Counted from the first letter of the stretch, positions 35,067 through 48,465 are shown. The stretch: 64,000 nt of DNA from Adiantum capillus-veneris (GCA_014529385.2 CM043968.1:3808501-3872500), one strand, 5' to 3'. The notes: generated by a model not told the origin, from the sequence alone. Numbers and translations are program-made.

Positions 35067-36899
35067 TTAAGTTTTTGATGAAGATTTGACACTACCACCT
35101 GAACTCTTTCTTTTTTCTTGTTTATGTAATTTTTCCTTTGTCCTTGTCACTACCTTGATGGTGGGTATCATCAATTCACTTTCCAATGAACTTGATAGCA
35201 TTACTCCTACCACATTCATAGGCATTTTTCCTTTATTATAGGGATTTTTTGGGTAGTCCTCAGGGAAGAGTCCAATTTGTGTGGGCAAGCCGTTGTGCTT
35301 TGCTCATTCTTAGTGTATGATTCCTCACCTTTCTTGGAATAAATCTCACACTTTTCTCCCAAATCTATTGCATCATGTGTGCAAGCCTCTAATGCCCCAT
35401 TTTGCATACTATGCTGCCTAGCGTGCAAGTTTTTGTTAAGCAATCCCTTCAAAAACAATGATACAAGTTTTTCTTGCCCTAGTAATTATCTACTTTGAAA
35501 ATATTGCCACATATTACTCAAATCAGCTAGTATAATCTCATACCATTTCTCCCAGTTTCTATTCAAAGTTGCAAATTTGAGCAACAATATAATATTGAAT
35601 CCGTATGTTTGAAAATACTACAAGAAATCTACTAGCTAAAGTGGTTAGGTTAGTGATTGTTCCGTTTTCTATGTGTTAGAACCATGTCAAGGCTTTTCCC
35701 TCAAGTGTCAAACCAAATCCTTCATACTGCATGTGGAAGTCATAGGTTTTCTCAGCTCAGAGAAATTGTTTAAAATTAATGCTACCAAGTGATTATGGGG
35801 ATCTCCATTTCCATGGCACTTTTTCATCCATTTATGGCATCACTTACCTATGATGTATTGGTCTTTTTATCCTTGTTATTGGCTCAATTAGTCTCAAGTC
35901 ATCGAATAGGGTAGCTAGTTGATGTGACTCGGTGCTGGTTTTGATGTCACCACTTGTGTTCACATCAAGTGTTGCATGGGTTCCTCCATTAACCTAATCT
36001 CATGGTATCAATTCATCTAGCTCTCTAGCTCATGTTTGGCATATTGTCAAAACCTCTCTCGTTGTGCATGCTGTCAATGGAAGGTCATGAAATATCCACT
36101 CTTCATAATCTTGACCTATAGTGTTTCACCAAATACCCATAATACAGTGTTATATTTATATCTTCTTATGTAATGAATGTAAACTTGTTGTTGAATTTGT
36201 CTTGAAACTTAAAGACAAGCATGGCTCCATCATCCTTCCTAAAGATATACACTATCTTTCTTTTCATGAGGGTGCTTTCATGAGGGTGCTGTTTTTTCAT
36301 TTTTCACCCCATAGCATTTCATTTGAATCCAAATCTTCATAGTAGTAGAATCCCAACCTCTTGTTATCTATTTTCAAGCATCTCATGATCCTAGAGTTGA
36401 TTTACTTTTAATCTAATAAACCTATGGAAGGTGGACCTTCCATGATATGCTCACTAGGAGTCTCAATTTCTACCTTGTTTCCCCATTTACCCATGGTGGC
36501 TAGGTTTTTTACTAGAACATACATAGTTTCCTAAGGATCCATGTAGGACCCTTTCTATTTATTAGTTTGAACTTCTTGTTCAAACTCTATCTCATCATCA
36601 TCTATTCTCACACAAGGTTTATCTTCTACATCCAAGTAGATATACGTTCCATGATCATTTCGTTTCAAAAAAGTCAGGCTGTAACGATATCTCATGGGTG
36701 GGTTTGAGCCCTCAATTCTTGAAGCTATTCCCATAAACATCAAAGACTTTTTTGAGTTGGTATTAGAGTAAACGTCGGGCACTTCTTCAAAGATGGTAGA
36801 AAATTTGTCTCCTTGATTCATTCTCTCTTTTGTCGAGACTCTATTGAAGCTTTCAAATGTACCAAAATTTCCTAGTACTTTTCCAAATCTTAGGATCAT
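35067..36899 (-). pseudogene. Gypsy gag remnant, minus strand
   Basis: 35458-35220 reads FLKGLLNKNLHARQHSMQNG and EACTHDAIDLGEKCEIYSKK, a gag pattern. 35288-35067 has FPEDYPKNPYNKGKM and NVVGVMLSSSLESE, the segment that follows the zinc knuckle. The plus-strand copy at 55359 has the matching NLDNKEKKTINVVQVMPSSS. 36899-36555 is probably the gag N-terminal part, positioned like 51480-51720 in another copy. No protease or pol follows. Confidence 0.7.
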
Positions 36900-39306
36900 A
36901 AAGATTTACAATGACTATTCAATTAGCTGCAAATCTATGATCAACTCCTTTGGTTGGAAGCCCTTCTTCTAGAGTAATCACTGTTGTTTTTTTTTCCAAC
37001 TACTCCAACTCCTGCAAATTAACACTCCAAATAGTACATGACTCCACAATTGTCCAACCGGCCGAATTTATTTCAATACTGAAACCAATTCTCCTCAAGA
37101 GCTAAAAAATGTCCACAAATGCTCTGTTTGCAATTGCCTATATTAGGCATGCCTAATATAGAGAGGGTCAATTTGGTGGAATTTTCCTAGTTTTTGGATT
37201 CCATCGGGTTGTCCTAATGGAAATATACTCCCCTATTGATTGAAAATGGTTTTGGTTCTTGAGGTTGGGTTCTATCTCAAGTTTTGCAAATTTAAGAAGG
37301 TCACAGATTGTTTTTAGCCATTTCTCTTTACCTGTAGCTCCACTTTCTTCCAAACTTGGTCAATATCTTTCAAACTGAAAAGTATAAGCCTTGGGAGCCC
37401 ATAAATGACCAAAGTTGTGGTTTTGTGATGGTGTTGGATATTAAGCATTCCTATTATAAAGTTCACCCAATTTCAAGTTTTTTGCTCCTTTGAGGTTACC
37501 CAAGGTTTCAACACATGTTTTAGGGTCTGATTGGTAAAAAGAGGCATTTTTGGATGCCAAAATCCCAATTATTTCCTCTTTCTCACTTTTTCATCATTTT
37601 TTTTTCCAATTTCTTCTCCATCTAGAGATCCAGTGGTTCAAATGACACTAAACTTGGTATCCCTTATCTAATGAATGCATACAATTAGGCTATAGGGTCA
37701 AAATTTTAGAAAAGGTCCCATATATGAACCTCGCTCTAATATCCAACCAATCTTATTGAATTTCCAATTTCAAATGTTTTCCCATTCTTGTGTTCTTTGT
37801 GTTTTTTGGAGTGTATTCGTGTTGTCAATCATGCAAAACCAATCCTAGATAAACATGCAACAGAATAGGTGCACCTCTTATCCACTTCGCCAAATTTGGA
37901 TCCACTTAATTTTCTTTTAGCATAGATGCAACACTGACAATGTTTTACTTACCCTATTCCTACTAAAACTAAAAATAACACAAGATGAAGATGAAACAAC
38001 AATTTTCTTTGAATTTTACCTAAGTAGTTTGGTGTTATAATTACCAACTCGAGACAAGTCTCAAGGACCATCCACATTTTTTTGCCTAAGTAGTCTACAA
38101 CTACCAAGGTTCCTGGCAAGTTCCCCCACTCCCAAGTACCCTACACACTTTGTAAGTTTCCTTCCAACTATGCGAACTCAAAAAGACGACTACTCTAAAG
38201 GAAGTAATGGATTTTTCTCATGATTGTTTTGGGTTTTTGTCTAGTCCAGGTTGTCTCATATGTAGTAACGATGCCAAAATCTCGGCTGCCAATGCTAAGT
38301 CTCACCATATCAATGGTAGAATTGTAGAGTCTACCTTACCAGTTCAAAGTATAAATAAACATTGCAAGCTATGGAAGCTTGATCTTTGCACTCAAGGAGA
38401 GGAGAACTCTTGCTTAGAGATTAGGGAAAAAGGCCCTTTCGCAGTCTACAAAGTGATATTGATACCTATGGCTTCAAAGTAATTGTTTAGCCAAAAAATA
38501 GTTAAATAACTAGTCTATGCATAAATTGGAACTCCTCTAAGACCACGCTATCACAACATCATTACATCACATCTAGCATTGCCCTTAACACCTTTTATCT
38601 CTATCTCTATAATTGGTTTCTTAGATAAGGCCATAACTTGTATTCTTCCATTACAGTCCTTGTCCTCATCCCAACAAACTATTTAATGACCACATTATGT
38701 GTCTTAATGCTTGACTTATACCAATGACTTCTTCCAACTCACCATTTTCACTAGGTCTTTAACCTTCTTGCATTGTTCCACACCACTTACTCAACCTAAT
38801 AGGATCCAAGTGATGCATTTAGATTTCAAATAACAATACTAGGCCTTAATCATCCAAATCTCTTTTATAATGGCTACCAAGTTTTAATCTCTTTTACCAA
38901 TGCTGACTAAGACTTTAATTAGCACTGATCCACAATGCAGAGTGAAGGTAGGTAGCACAAGGGGGGAGGGTTTTGGGTAGTGATCTAGAATTGGGTGTAG
39001 TATAAGTAGAAGCAATGACAACAACAAAACATGTGGCTATCTCGTAGTAGAGATAACAATGTCAACAAGAGCACCAACTATGGTGGCACTAGCACAACCA
39101 AGGTGCCAACACATGAGTAGTAGGTAAGCACCCAACAATGTGAGAAAGATGGAGAGAAAAAAAAAACATGTTGATGTTATTATTTTGTATGCGAGTCGTG
39201 ATGGACGAGCATCATCTTTAGACCTTGGATGACATTTTCACATAAAATGGACTTGCACTAAAACTTGGGGAAGTAAATATTTTGATCTTTGATATGTCTG
39301 GTCTAA
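36900..39306. other. No recognised gene
   Basis: AT-rich sequence with no LTR ends, no transposon domains and only one ORF above 85 codons (38207-38482 plus, no motif). Confidence 0.5.
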
Positions 39307-39831
39307 TCAAGAGCACAACCATATGAACACATTATCAAGAGGCCACATAGAGTGGTAGAACTTGGTTACTTTAAGATCACTTCCATAGCTACCATGGCCT
39401 TTTCTCCATAGAGAGTGCACCAAGAGATTGATGTAATACAAGGTATCTAGCATTGATGATGCTAGAGGGTCATTGTCACCCATGATATTGGACACTCTTA
39501 TTTCAAACAATATTCTCCATCCAGAGGATGAGAGAGCTACCATAGGACATACTAACATGTAGGGCCTTTGAGGCATCAAGGAAGTTGGCAAAGGTTGAAG
39601 AGAGAAGTTGTTAACATGCACAAATGAGATAGTGGTTCAATGTGCACACAACCTTGATATAGAGTAGGTACCACCTTTCCAGTATGAATCTAACTTCCCA
39701 TTTACCAGCCTTGCACATAGTAAGAAATATTGGGCCCTTAGATAGGCTCTTTGGTAGCCATATAGCAGTGGGGTGAAAGCATGTATTGGTGGTACCAAAA
39801 AGGGATGTCTTGAATACTCCTTTGGTAGCAC
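39307..39831 (-). pseudogene. Unidentified ORF with one in-frame stop
   Basis: Two minus-strand ORFs share one frame, separated by a single TGA at 39637-39639. Together they read about 170 codons, including YLRAQYFLLCARLVNGKLD, then MPQRPYMLVCPMVALSSSGW and SYGSDLKVTKFYHSMWPLDN. The composition looks like real protein rather than a shadow frame. I cannot name the family; in this setting a transposon-encoded protein is likely. Confidence 0.5.
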
Positions 39832-40610
39832 TTTACAAGCCCCATCTTCATGTGTTACATGTAAAATAAACTAGCATGTTATATATCAATGGATAGATTT
39901 TTTCATGTAGAATCTAAAAATATAAAGTTTGACAAGTTTTGATTTTTTACAAAAAATTTATTAGTCCCCACTTTTTTTAAAGGGTACCACTAAAAAGTGC
40001 AAAAGGTGGTACCACCCATACATGCTTGCACCCAGTGAGATATGGACCACACTAGTGTAGGTGCTTCTACAAAGATGCCATGATACAAAGTGGTCCACTT
40101 CTTGAGTGTCTTGAAGGACAATGTCATTGGGAGTGTTTCCTTTTAATTTTAACTTTGTCCTTTTAGGGTTAAGGTGACATAATTAGTGTAGCATTCATAA
40201 TGAGTAATTAGAGAGAGAAATTGGACAATGCACCATCTAAAATCCTTATATCAATACTTGTTAATTAAAATTATCAACAACACTAGAAAGTGTATACAAC
40301 GTGTGGCTACTTAAGTAGTAGTAGCGTATGGCTAGGTGCACCCATCAATAAATTTTCCAAAGGTTCAAGGGGCATCTTCAAAAGGTCAATAGTGGCTCCA
40401 CAAAATGGGGGTGACTAGGAATAACTTTGGACTCTTGTGCAACTCACCATGCCATGTGTACTAGGCCATGTGCCCTCACATGCTCATAACATGACTAGAC
40501 TTCTGATTGTAGAAGAGGTAGTACCCGTAGAGTTTGGAGAGGTCTAGGCCAAAAGGCCTTAATCCCAAAAATACTCCCTCGTACTTTGGACTATAATAAA
40601 GCAAACTGAA
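39832..40610. other. No recognised gene
   Basis: Contains repeated GGTACCAC words near 39985-40015; nothing coding is supported. Confidence 0.45.
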
Positions 40611-41530
40611 TCAAGGCTCAATGGTACATAGGCTAGGAGTCACACAGCTTGAAGTAGTCACACAGTCTGGGTAGTCACATAGACTATAGTCACATAGACT
40701 AAAGAATCCTCCCATCACACATCCAATGGAAAACGCAGATGCATCTACATGAACATGCAATATTTTACTCCAATCTAGAGCCTTGAGGATAGGTTCTAAT
40801 ACTAAAGCATGTTTCAACTTTTGAAATGATTTCTCACAGTCTTCCGTCAAGTCAAAGGTTACAATCAAACCCTAGAGAGGTTTAACCATAGCGTACATGT
40901 AGATAAGCGTTCTATAGTATCCACAATGTCCCATTAATGATTGAACCTCTTTCACTGTTTTTGGTCATGGCACATCCAGAATTACCTTGATCTTGTCCAT
41001 GTGTCAATGGAGATTCCGTTTGCTGACACAATATGCCCCAAGATCTTGCCCTGTCTAACCATGAAAACACATTTTTTTGGATTCAACAAAATTTGATAGG
41101 TACGACATTTTCTAAAGACTTTTTGTAGATGCTTTATATGGTCTTCACATAATATTGAGTGCACACACAAATCATCCATATAGATTTCTAAAAAGATACG
41201 CAAGTATTTTCTGAAAGCATGAGCCATAAGTCTTTGGAAGGTGGCAAGTGCGTTTGTCAGCCCAAAAGGCATTACTTAATAAGCAAAAATGCCCCATTCA
41301 ATCGCAAAAGCTATTTTGTGATGATCTTTTGGTTTAATCAACCATTGATTTTAACCTAAAAATCCGTCCAAGAAGCTATATGCTTGTTTTCTTGCTACTC
41401 TTTCCAAGACATGATTAGTGATTGTTGGTAAGAGGATAATTATCACGAATAGTAGTTGCGTTCACTTTTTTGAGGTTGACGCACACTCTTAACTTACCAA
41501 CCTTAGTCGATCCCCACTTACCACCCTGTA
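40611..41530 (-). pseudogene. Gypsy reverse transcriptase and RNase H start
   Basis: Minus strand from 41530: GKLRVCVNLKKVNATTIRDN, LERVARKQAYSFLDGF, IAFAIEWGIF, then the open piece 41272-40982 with [16 protein letters not shown] and the catalytic YMDD (IYMDDLCVHS), and HLQKVFRKCRTYQI. 40868-40611 has CEKSFQKLKHAL and HVHVDASAFSIGCVMG, the RNase H opening. Several frameshifts and stops occur. The catalytic Asp pair is present. Confidence 0.82.
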
Positions 41531-41779
41531 CTCACACATGCTTTGTGTTATTTAATTACTACCACCTTCTTTCAATATTTAAAATAATAATTCATTTTAT
41601 TATTCCAACACACTGATTCATTAAAACAGGTATTAAAATCAATATCGAAAAATAGTCTTTAGCAAACAAGCATCTTTAGACTTAAGACAAGGTACGATCA
41701 CTTATGATATTCCTTGAAGCCTGATTGGTATTCAACTTGTCTCAAGCACATCAACTTACCATTTGGTTTTTGATGAGTG

Positions 41780-41975
41780 CTGGCTACAACATTTGGTTGA
41801 TCCTCTGGACAATCTCTAGCCCAATGATCACCATCACACCCAAAACAAGGTCCCATAGGTATCTATTGTTGAGGTTGTTGTGCATATGGTCTCTAAAGAT
41901 ATGACTTTGGTTTGGATTCACCTTGACATCATTAGGAATATTATGAACCCCAAAAGGGCCTTGTAGGAGGAGCAA
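41780..41975 (-). pseudogene. Gypsy gag zinc-knuckle fragment
   Basis: Minus strand reads CFGCDGDHWARDC, a CCHC-like knuckle with three instead of four residues before His. It lies only about 250 bp upstream of the RT remnant, so protease appears deleted between them. Confidence 0.65.
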
Positions 41976-43489
41976 ATTTGATTTCAGTCACAATAGGACA
42001 TAAAAAGGGGGCATGGATAGCCCACATATACGTACCTCAAAACTATATCATGTAACATAAGTATGGAAAGAGCTTGTCAATGAAATCCAAATGCACTATT
42101 GTTAGACAAATTTGAAGTTAAAATGCTCATGTTATGACCATTCAAAACAATGCAAAATTTGGTGGGATCGTGGCCACACGCCCATTCTCATTGGTGTAGA
42201 GAGTATATTGCAAAAGCATCTTTCACCCTAAAGGGAACTTTTGAGGTTCATATTTTCCCTAATGTCAGAGTCCCTTGACTTAGGGTAGATCCCTCACCTT
42301 GATTTAAGTTGCTCTTCATCAGCTCTAAGGCTGTAGAAGACGAGACAGCACTGTCGTCTAATCAATTTAAAAATTCTTGATAAAAGAACCAATAGAAATT
42401 AAGCTCCCTAGAAGAGTATTGGACAGTCTATCAAGGGGTCCAATGAGCATCCAACAGCCCAATGACTTGCCTGATTCCGATTGTCCAGAAGACTAAAATG
42501 TCCAATGAGAGTTTAAATGAATCATTTAATTACCTAAAGCTCTCACAAAAGGGGGAAGGGGGACACATGTCACAAGGCTATCAATTATGCTTCTAATTTG
42601 TGATTGGCTAAGCTTTACAGGGGGCAATGGGAGGCCAGCATGAGTAATTTGCAAGAGGGGTCGACCAAGAAGAGAGAGAAGGCTGTATTTTAGTCTAACA
42701 CGTTGCTACACACACACACACACAGAGAGAGACACACACACAACTCATGTGTGCAAGAAGAACTCCATCTCCTTCTCGAAGCATTGAAAAGTAGAGGTCT
42801 ATACCAACAACTCTTGGCTATGGAATGAAAATCCAACCAAGAGCCAAGCTTCAATGGCATGCTCATCTCCTCTACCATGCTAATTACTAAGCTAAACTAT
42901 GCTATTAGAGTGATTATGTGAGGAGAATACTTCTTTCTTGTAAGATACATCTTCTTCCTCTCAATCATCCTCATTCCCTGCTAGCTCTCACCATTTTTGA
43001 AGGTGTGTGAGGTATTGGGATTGAGGCTAGGGACACTAGGTGTGTTTTTCAAGCATAATTTGATGCATGAAGCTTCCATCTTCATTGCACCGACGAGTTT
43101 TGTCAAGGAACACAAGAATTGTATTTTACAAAAGTCTCCTTTGATGGGAGAAGCTATAATACAAAGCCTTTATGGAGGGGGGACCACCCGGCTTTATGTA
43201 ATGTAAATCCGGTCCTCAACTATTGTCAATTGTTCTATTTCTCTCTCGTTTCAAGTATTGTGTATGCCAAGTTAGCTAGGTGTAAATTGCTATGTTGCTT
43301 TCTCAAATTAAGCACTCTCTCTATGCTCATTAGGAACTTGTTCTTAATGAAATGCTCACTATATTATCAATTTCCGCTACGCACAAGTTACTAGTGCATT
43401 AAATGTTACAACTCCTCTTCAAGATATTCCTACAAATGAAAACATGGGTAAAACTACACTAGAGAAACCAAATGGAATCCAATACGTAT
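41976..43489. other. No recognised gene; short CA/GA repeat
   Basis: (CA)n(GA)n(CA)n occupies 42711-42741. Other ORFs are short and lack motifs. Confidence 0.45.
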
Positions 43490-43850
43490 AAAGAAGGTGG
43501 GAGATTACTGTGAAAGAGAAGAAGGGAACAGCACCTTGCCACTAGAACACAAAGGAATAAAAACACTTGCTATACTTGATGGTGGGGCTGGAGTGACCAT
43601 TGCTACAAAAGGAATTTGGGGAAAATGGGCGAGACTAGCTCTCCCAAAAACACGAATGATACTGCAACTTACAGATGGATTCATAGAAAGAACTTTGGGC
43701 ATGCTGGAATAGATCGTAGTATCTTCATGCAAGATAGAATACGATTTTGGAAAGAGCAACAACTATGACTTCATTTTGGGGCAACCATTCATGCGTCAAC
43801 TTAAAATGGTGCAAGATTGGAGCTATGAACATATCTACTTATAGCATAAG
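43490..43850 (+). pseudogene. Gypsy protease fragment
   Basis: GDYCEREEGNSTLPLEHKG, TLAILDGGAGVTIATKGIW and QLTDGFIERTLGMLE are followed, after a stop, by SNNYDFILGQPFMRQLKMVQ. This is the retropepsin region of the gypsy lineage seen at 56.5 and 59.3 kb. Here the active-site Asp (DGG) survives. No RT follows. Confidence 0.75.
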
Positions 43851-44354
43851 GGTGTTCCCAAAAGGGTCAGCATGAAAGATCATAGCTAGATAGAGATGTT
43901 AGTCGCACTCATATGGAAGACTTTGACTCAACTACAATTGATGAAAACAAAATACCTACATAATTGCATGACAAAGCACATATTTGGATGTGCGGAGCGT
44001 CCAAAAGTGGGAGCCTGAGGAAAGAAGATTGCATCCTAGAGAGATCAATAGAGGATAAGGACTATATTCAAGAACCATTCCCAAAACATTTGTTTAAACC
44101 TTTTGGTTAGAATCAGATACTAGCTACTCTAGATGTGTGCATAAACAAAATAATGCCTACAACATTTGTGATGAGAATGGCTTTGACATAGCTCCCTATT
44201 ATATGATAAAGATGTTGAAGGAAGCTAATGAAATTTATGAGTATGAAAGCAAAAAGGTGGGACAAAAAAATGTGTCATAACTCATGATGCAAATGTACCG
44301 AAGAAGGAAGAAATACGACCATGAGAGTATGTCATCATTGATATACCTGAAGAA

Positions 44355-46020
44355 TTGACAAAAGTTGCTTCAAAGAAACTGACTCCAAAAAGCGCAAAAC
44401 TAAAAGCAGATGAAGAACCAAGTTCCACATTGGATGTTCAACAAACTCAAGATCAAGAGAAGAACTACGATCGATTGTCTCCTACAGTTGTATGTGGAGA
44501 AATAGGACTCAAAATTACATGTTCAATTGTGATAGATCCATATGCAATAAGGAATCTAATCTCTTATGGCACGTGGATAATGATGGGAAAGCCATTGATC
44601 AAAGAGCTAGAAGAAACAATCTACACAAATTCAAAAATGCCAACTCTTAGCTTTGGCATGGTGGCAAAGTTGTACTCAAGTTGAGTACTGGGGAGTTCAA
44701 GGACAATTTCCACATAATCAACTCCCATCACATCAAGGAGATTTTGGTCCTTACAAAAAGCTAGATGGACGTTTCTTTCAACAACAACAAAAAGCTTCGA
44801 CAACAACATCAATAAGGGTCTCAAAAGTATCTCAAGCCCATGCAAAGAAGAAACAACCAACCATAGAGGAAAAAGGTAAAGCTAAGGAAAACACTGAAGA
44901 AGATCAACCTCACAAGTTGACTTAATTTTCAACCAATCTCCATCAAACTTCCAACACAGCCTCTACATCAAAAGCCAAACCATCAACAATGCAATGGAAA
45001 CCCAAGCAAAAAGTTTATCAACCAAAGTTTCCATCGCAAAAAAACCCCCAGAAGAATCCAAAATGCATCAACCAAGTGCTGGTATCCAAAGAGCACATCA
45101 AAGTCAAAGATCCAGTTTGGATACACCACTCACAAGCTCAACCTCAATAACCATATGTGACAGGGTGGGTAGCATCAACTGAGTCAATCACTCAAGGCTA
45201 CTTTCAAGAAAACACCAATGTTTGGGACAAAAGGCCTAAGGTAACATTCTGGATTTATGCACCTCAAGAAAAACGTTATGCAAAGAGGAAGTAGAGCCAT
45301 CAACAAAAGATAAATACTTCAATCAAGAGAAAGAACAACCACAAATGGCCAATAAAAAGACCATCAAAGAAACAAGCAGCACAAGTATGGGTACCAAAAT
45401 CAAACCTCTACCAAGGTAACCAACAATGACACGTGAAGCAACGGATGATTCCAGTCAAGCAACTTGAAGCACAAGGATTTTATGAAGATAACACTCAGAT
45501 ATGGCTACCAAAAGTAGTAGCTCAACTTAGAACAACGACAATCATCCATGTAGCACAAGGCTGCATCAAAAGGTATGACATCACAATTAAGAGCTAGCAA
45601 AAGCAAACCACAATGAGAGGCTACTACCTCTAGATGGATACCTCGTCCTCTACTACAAAAGCAAGGCTTCTACAATGGAAATAGTTAGATGTGGATACCA
45701 AAGCCTAGTGTCCATCAAGAAGGGAAAATGCAAAATACAATCACATGGGGACCAAAGAGATGGATACCAAAATCACTACTGAAAACTCAAACATTAAGCA
45801 CCCACAAACAATAACAACCACTTCTCAAGGAAGATAAAGAAAAGGCCCTATCAATCCCTACTGCAATTGTAGAACCTATTTTCCAAAGTTGTACAAATCA
45901 AGAGGAGCCAAAGTATGCCAACCTACTAGACAAAATGGTGGCATCTAAAGATCAACATAATGAAAGAGGCCTTAATCTCAAGAACCTATGGAATTAGGGT
46001 TCTGGCCTTGAATAGGTACA
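44355..46020 (+). pseudogene. Unidentified Lys/Gln-rich coding remnant with W-x-P-K motifs
   Basis: 44653-44925 is a Gln/Lys-rich frame. From about 45000 the sequence repeatedly encodes VYQPK, VWVPK, IWLPK, MWIPK, TWGPK and RWIPK (about 45010, 45385, 45499, 45689, 45746 and 45758), spread over two frames. I do not recognise the protein. It lies downstream of a gypsy protease fragment and upstream of a possible LTR, so it may be an extra retroelement ORF. Confidence 0.4.
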
Positions 46021-47274
46021 TCCAAGTCACCATTAAAAATACATGGCATAAGAGTAAGAGTCATGCAGCTAAGCCACTAAATGAGCAAGGCATTATAGTC
46101 CCAAAGCTTCATATAATATTCTTTGTGGTCTAAAAGTCTTAGCCATTCTAGGTATTGCTCAAGCTGGAAGAGTTGAGTATATTTATCTTGTGTCTCTCAT
46201 ATTGGTCTAGGTAAGCATAAGAGTTGAAGTCTATGTATTTTAAGTCTGGTGAAGTGAAGGAGGAAGCCCAAAAGACACTCATGCACTGAGCATAGTGAGG
46301 TATGAGTGGAGAAGCTTCTACATCAACCATGGTCCCTTCTTGGAAATGTGGAAGCTATTGCAACATCCCTTGAAGTCACATGTGCTACACTTGTTCCTTG
46401 AAGCACCCATCAACTCCATCTTTCACACTGCTTACTTTTGTTTAACAAATTTATCACATGCGTATAGAGTGTCTCATAATTGATACTTTCATTAGGCACT
46501 CTTCCTTTCTTTCTCGCAAGCACTCACTCTGCACATGAACAAGTACTTCAAGTCCAACTACTCAACTCCAATAAGAACATATACCAAAGGTAATTTTTTC
46601 CCACAGGTTTTTTCCCTTTGGTCATCCAAGTTTTAGACCCTAATCTAGAGACACTCGTCACTATCCTCTTGTATATATTCCTTTTGCATTATCACTAAGG
46701 AAATTGCTACCCAAATCAATCGTCAAAGAGAGAAACACTTGCAGATCTCAACCATGCTTGTCAAGAGAAACTCTTATCTTCAAGAAAAACAACAAACCAA
46801 TGGCAAGTCAAAGAATGTCATACAAAGACAACTGACACGCAATGACAAATTCAACAGAAGATATTTCAACAACAATCATAAGGAGCTCAACTAATGCTTC
46901 AAGTTTTGTGACATATTGCAAAGGACTCGCATTGCAGTGGAACCCGAGGGCAACATCTATCTTAAAGTCAACGACCAAAAGAAGCTTTGTTCCCAAAATG
47001 ACAGGGAACACCAATTGCCATCTTCATTGTAAAAGATGACCACAAAAATGAGAATGCATAACACAATGTAAAATTGTCTCAAAGATAGCAACCCAAGTTT
47101 CCTCTCAACTAGAACTCAAAAAAATATAAATCACCCAAGGAAGGGGGGAGCGTCATCAACCACAAAGAAATTTCAAAGCCAAAGTCTAGCCTCACAGATA
47201 AAGTTGAAGACAACCATAACAACAAGATCGCACATGGTCGTGTCAAGGGATGACATGAAATGGGAAGGGCGGAA
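46021..47274 (+). other. Decayed 3' part of an LTR element, no domain seen
   Basis: Ends in purine-rich tracts (GGAAGGGGGGAG near 47140 and GAAATGGGAAGGGCGGAA ending 47274) directly before TGTTAACC. Such tracts normally precede a 3' LTR. Confidence 0.4.
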
Positions 47275-47350
47275 TGTTAACCAAATTCAGTACACAGGCT
47301 CCCACCTAGCCGAACACCACATGTTTAATGAATTTGTACTCTATTATAGG

Positions 47351-47503
47351 ATTGAGAAGAAATTGGGGTCCAATAAGAATTGAGAAGAGAAATTGGGGTC
47401 CAATAAGAATTGAGAAGATACTTGGGGTCCAATAGAAATTGAGAAGAGAATTGGGGTCCAATAGGAATTGAGAAGAGAATTGGAGTCCAATAGGAATTGA
47501 GAA
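47351..47503. repeat. Minisatellite, 28-30 bp unit, about 5 copies
   Basis: Unit contains AATTGAGAAGAG and TTGGGGTCCAATA. ORFs here read repeated Phe-Leu-Leu-Asp-Pro-like peptides and are artefacts. Confidence 0.9.
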
Positions 47504-47520
47504 TTCTACCCACCATTTCC

Positions 47521-47527
47521 TATATAA
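47521..47527 (+). promoter_or_regulatory. TATA box of the left LTR-like arm
   Basis: CTATATAAACACC, matched by the same box in opposite orientation in the right arm. Motif-based. Confidence 0.55.
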
Positions 47528-47804
47528 ACACCCCCTCTCCTTTGTAATTTTGCACACATATTGTTAAGCTACTTGCATACTTGCCATGCTCAAGATTATG
47601 CTTAAGTAAATCAAGGTTTTCATTAAACCTTGCTCTTGCTCTCTCACTCTCTTGAAGGCCAAACACTTGAGGGTTTTGTAAAGAAGCTCTCTCTCCTTCC
47701 TCGTCATCCTAAATCCCTTTCCTTCTTCCTTGAGCCTCGCATCTCTTCAAGAAGGACTTCAACCCCACTTCCCTCTTGTTTAGAGGAGGTAATCTTCACT
47801 TATA

Positions 47805-48465
47805 GTAGGATTAATTAACGTAAACCTTGTGTTTTTAATACTAGGAAGGTTTATGTGCATCATTTTAGGTTTAAACTTTAATGTTAACTTTGGAATTAGG
47901 GTTAAGTATTAATGGTAGTTATGCATCATTAAGTTAAACTTCAAAGATAGATTTGCGCTCTTAAGCTAAGCTTTAATGGTAACTTTGTACTTAGGTGTAA
48001 GCTTTAGTGACTGCCTTGTATTTTAGGTTTAAGCTTTAATAATAACCTCGCAATTATGGTTAAGTGCTAAGAGTATCTATGCACCACTAAAGCTAAGCTC
48101 CAAAGATTCTTAAGCTAATCTTTAATGGTAACTTTGCACTTAGGTATAAGCTTTAATGACTACCTTGTATTTTAGGTTTAAGCTTTAATGGTAACCTCGC
48201 AATTAGGATTAAGTGCTAAGAGTATCTATGCATCATTAAGTTAAGCTTCAAAGGTGGATTTGTATCCTTAAGCTAAGCTCTAATGGTAACTTTGCACTTA
48301 GGTGTAAGCTTTAGTGACTACCTTGTATTTTAGGTTTAAGCTTTAATGGTAACCTCACAATTAGGGTTAAGTACTAAGAGTATCTATGCATTATTAAGTT
48401 AAGCTTCAAAGATAGATTTGCATCCTTAAGCTAAGCTTTGATGGTAACTTTGCGCTTAGGAAAAT
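47805..48465. repeat. Tandem array, about 157-bp unit, about 4 copies
   Basis: TTAAGCTAAG/TC boundaries at 47961, 48110, 48268 and 48425 give periods of 149, 158 and 157 bp. Each unit contains shorter repeats of AAGCTTTAATGGTAAC-like words followed by TTAGG. Confidence 0.88.

Noticed and set aside
47306-47557. Repeat-peptide ORFs (Phe-Leu-Leu-Asp-Pro type)
   Set aside because: Readings of the 29-bp minisatellite in an LTR-like arm.
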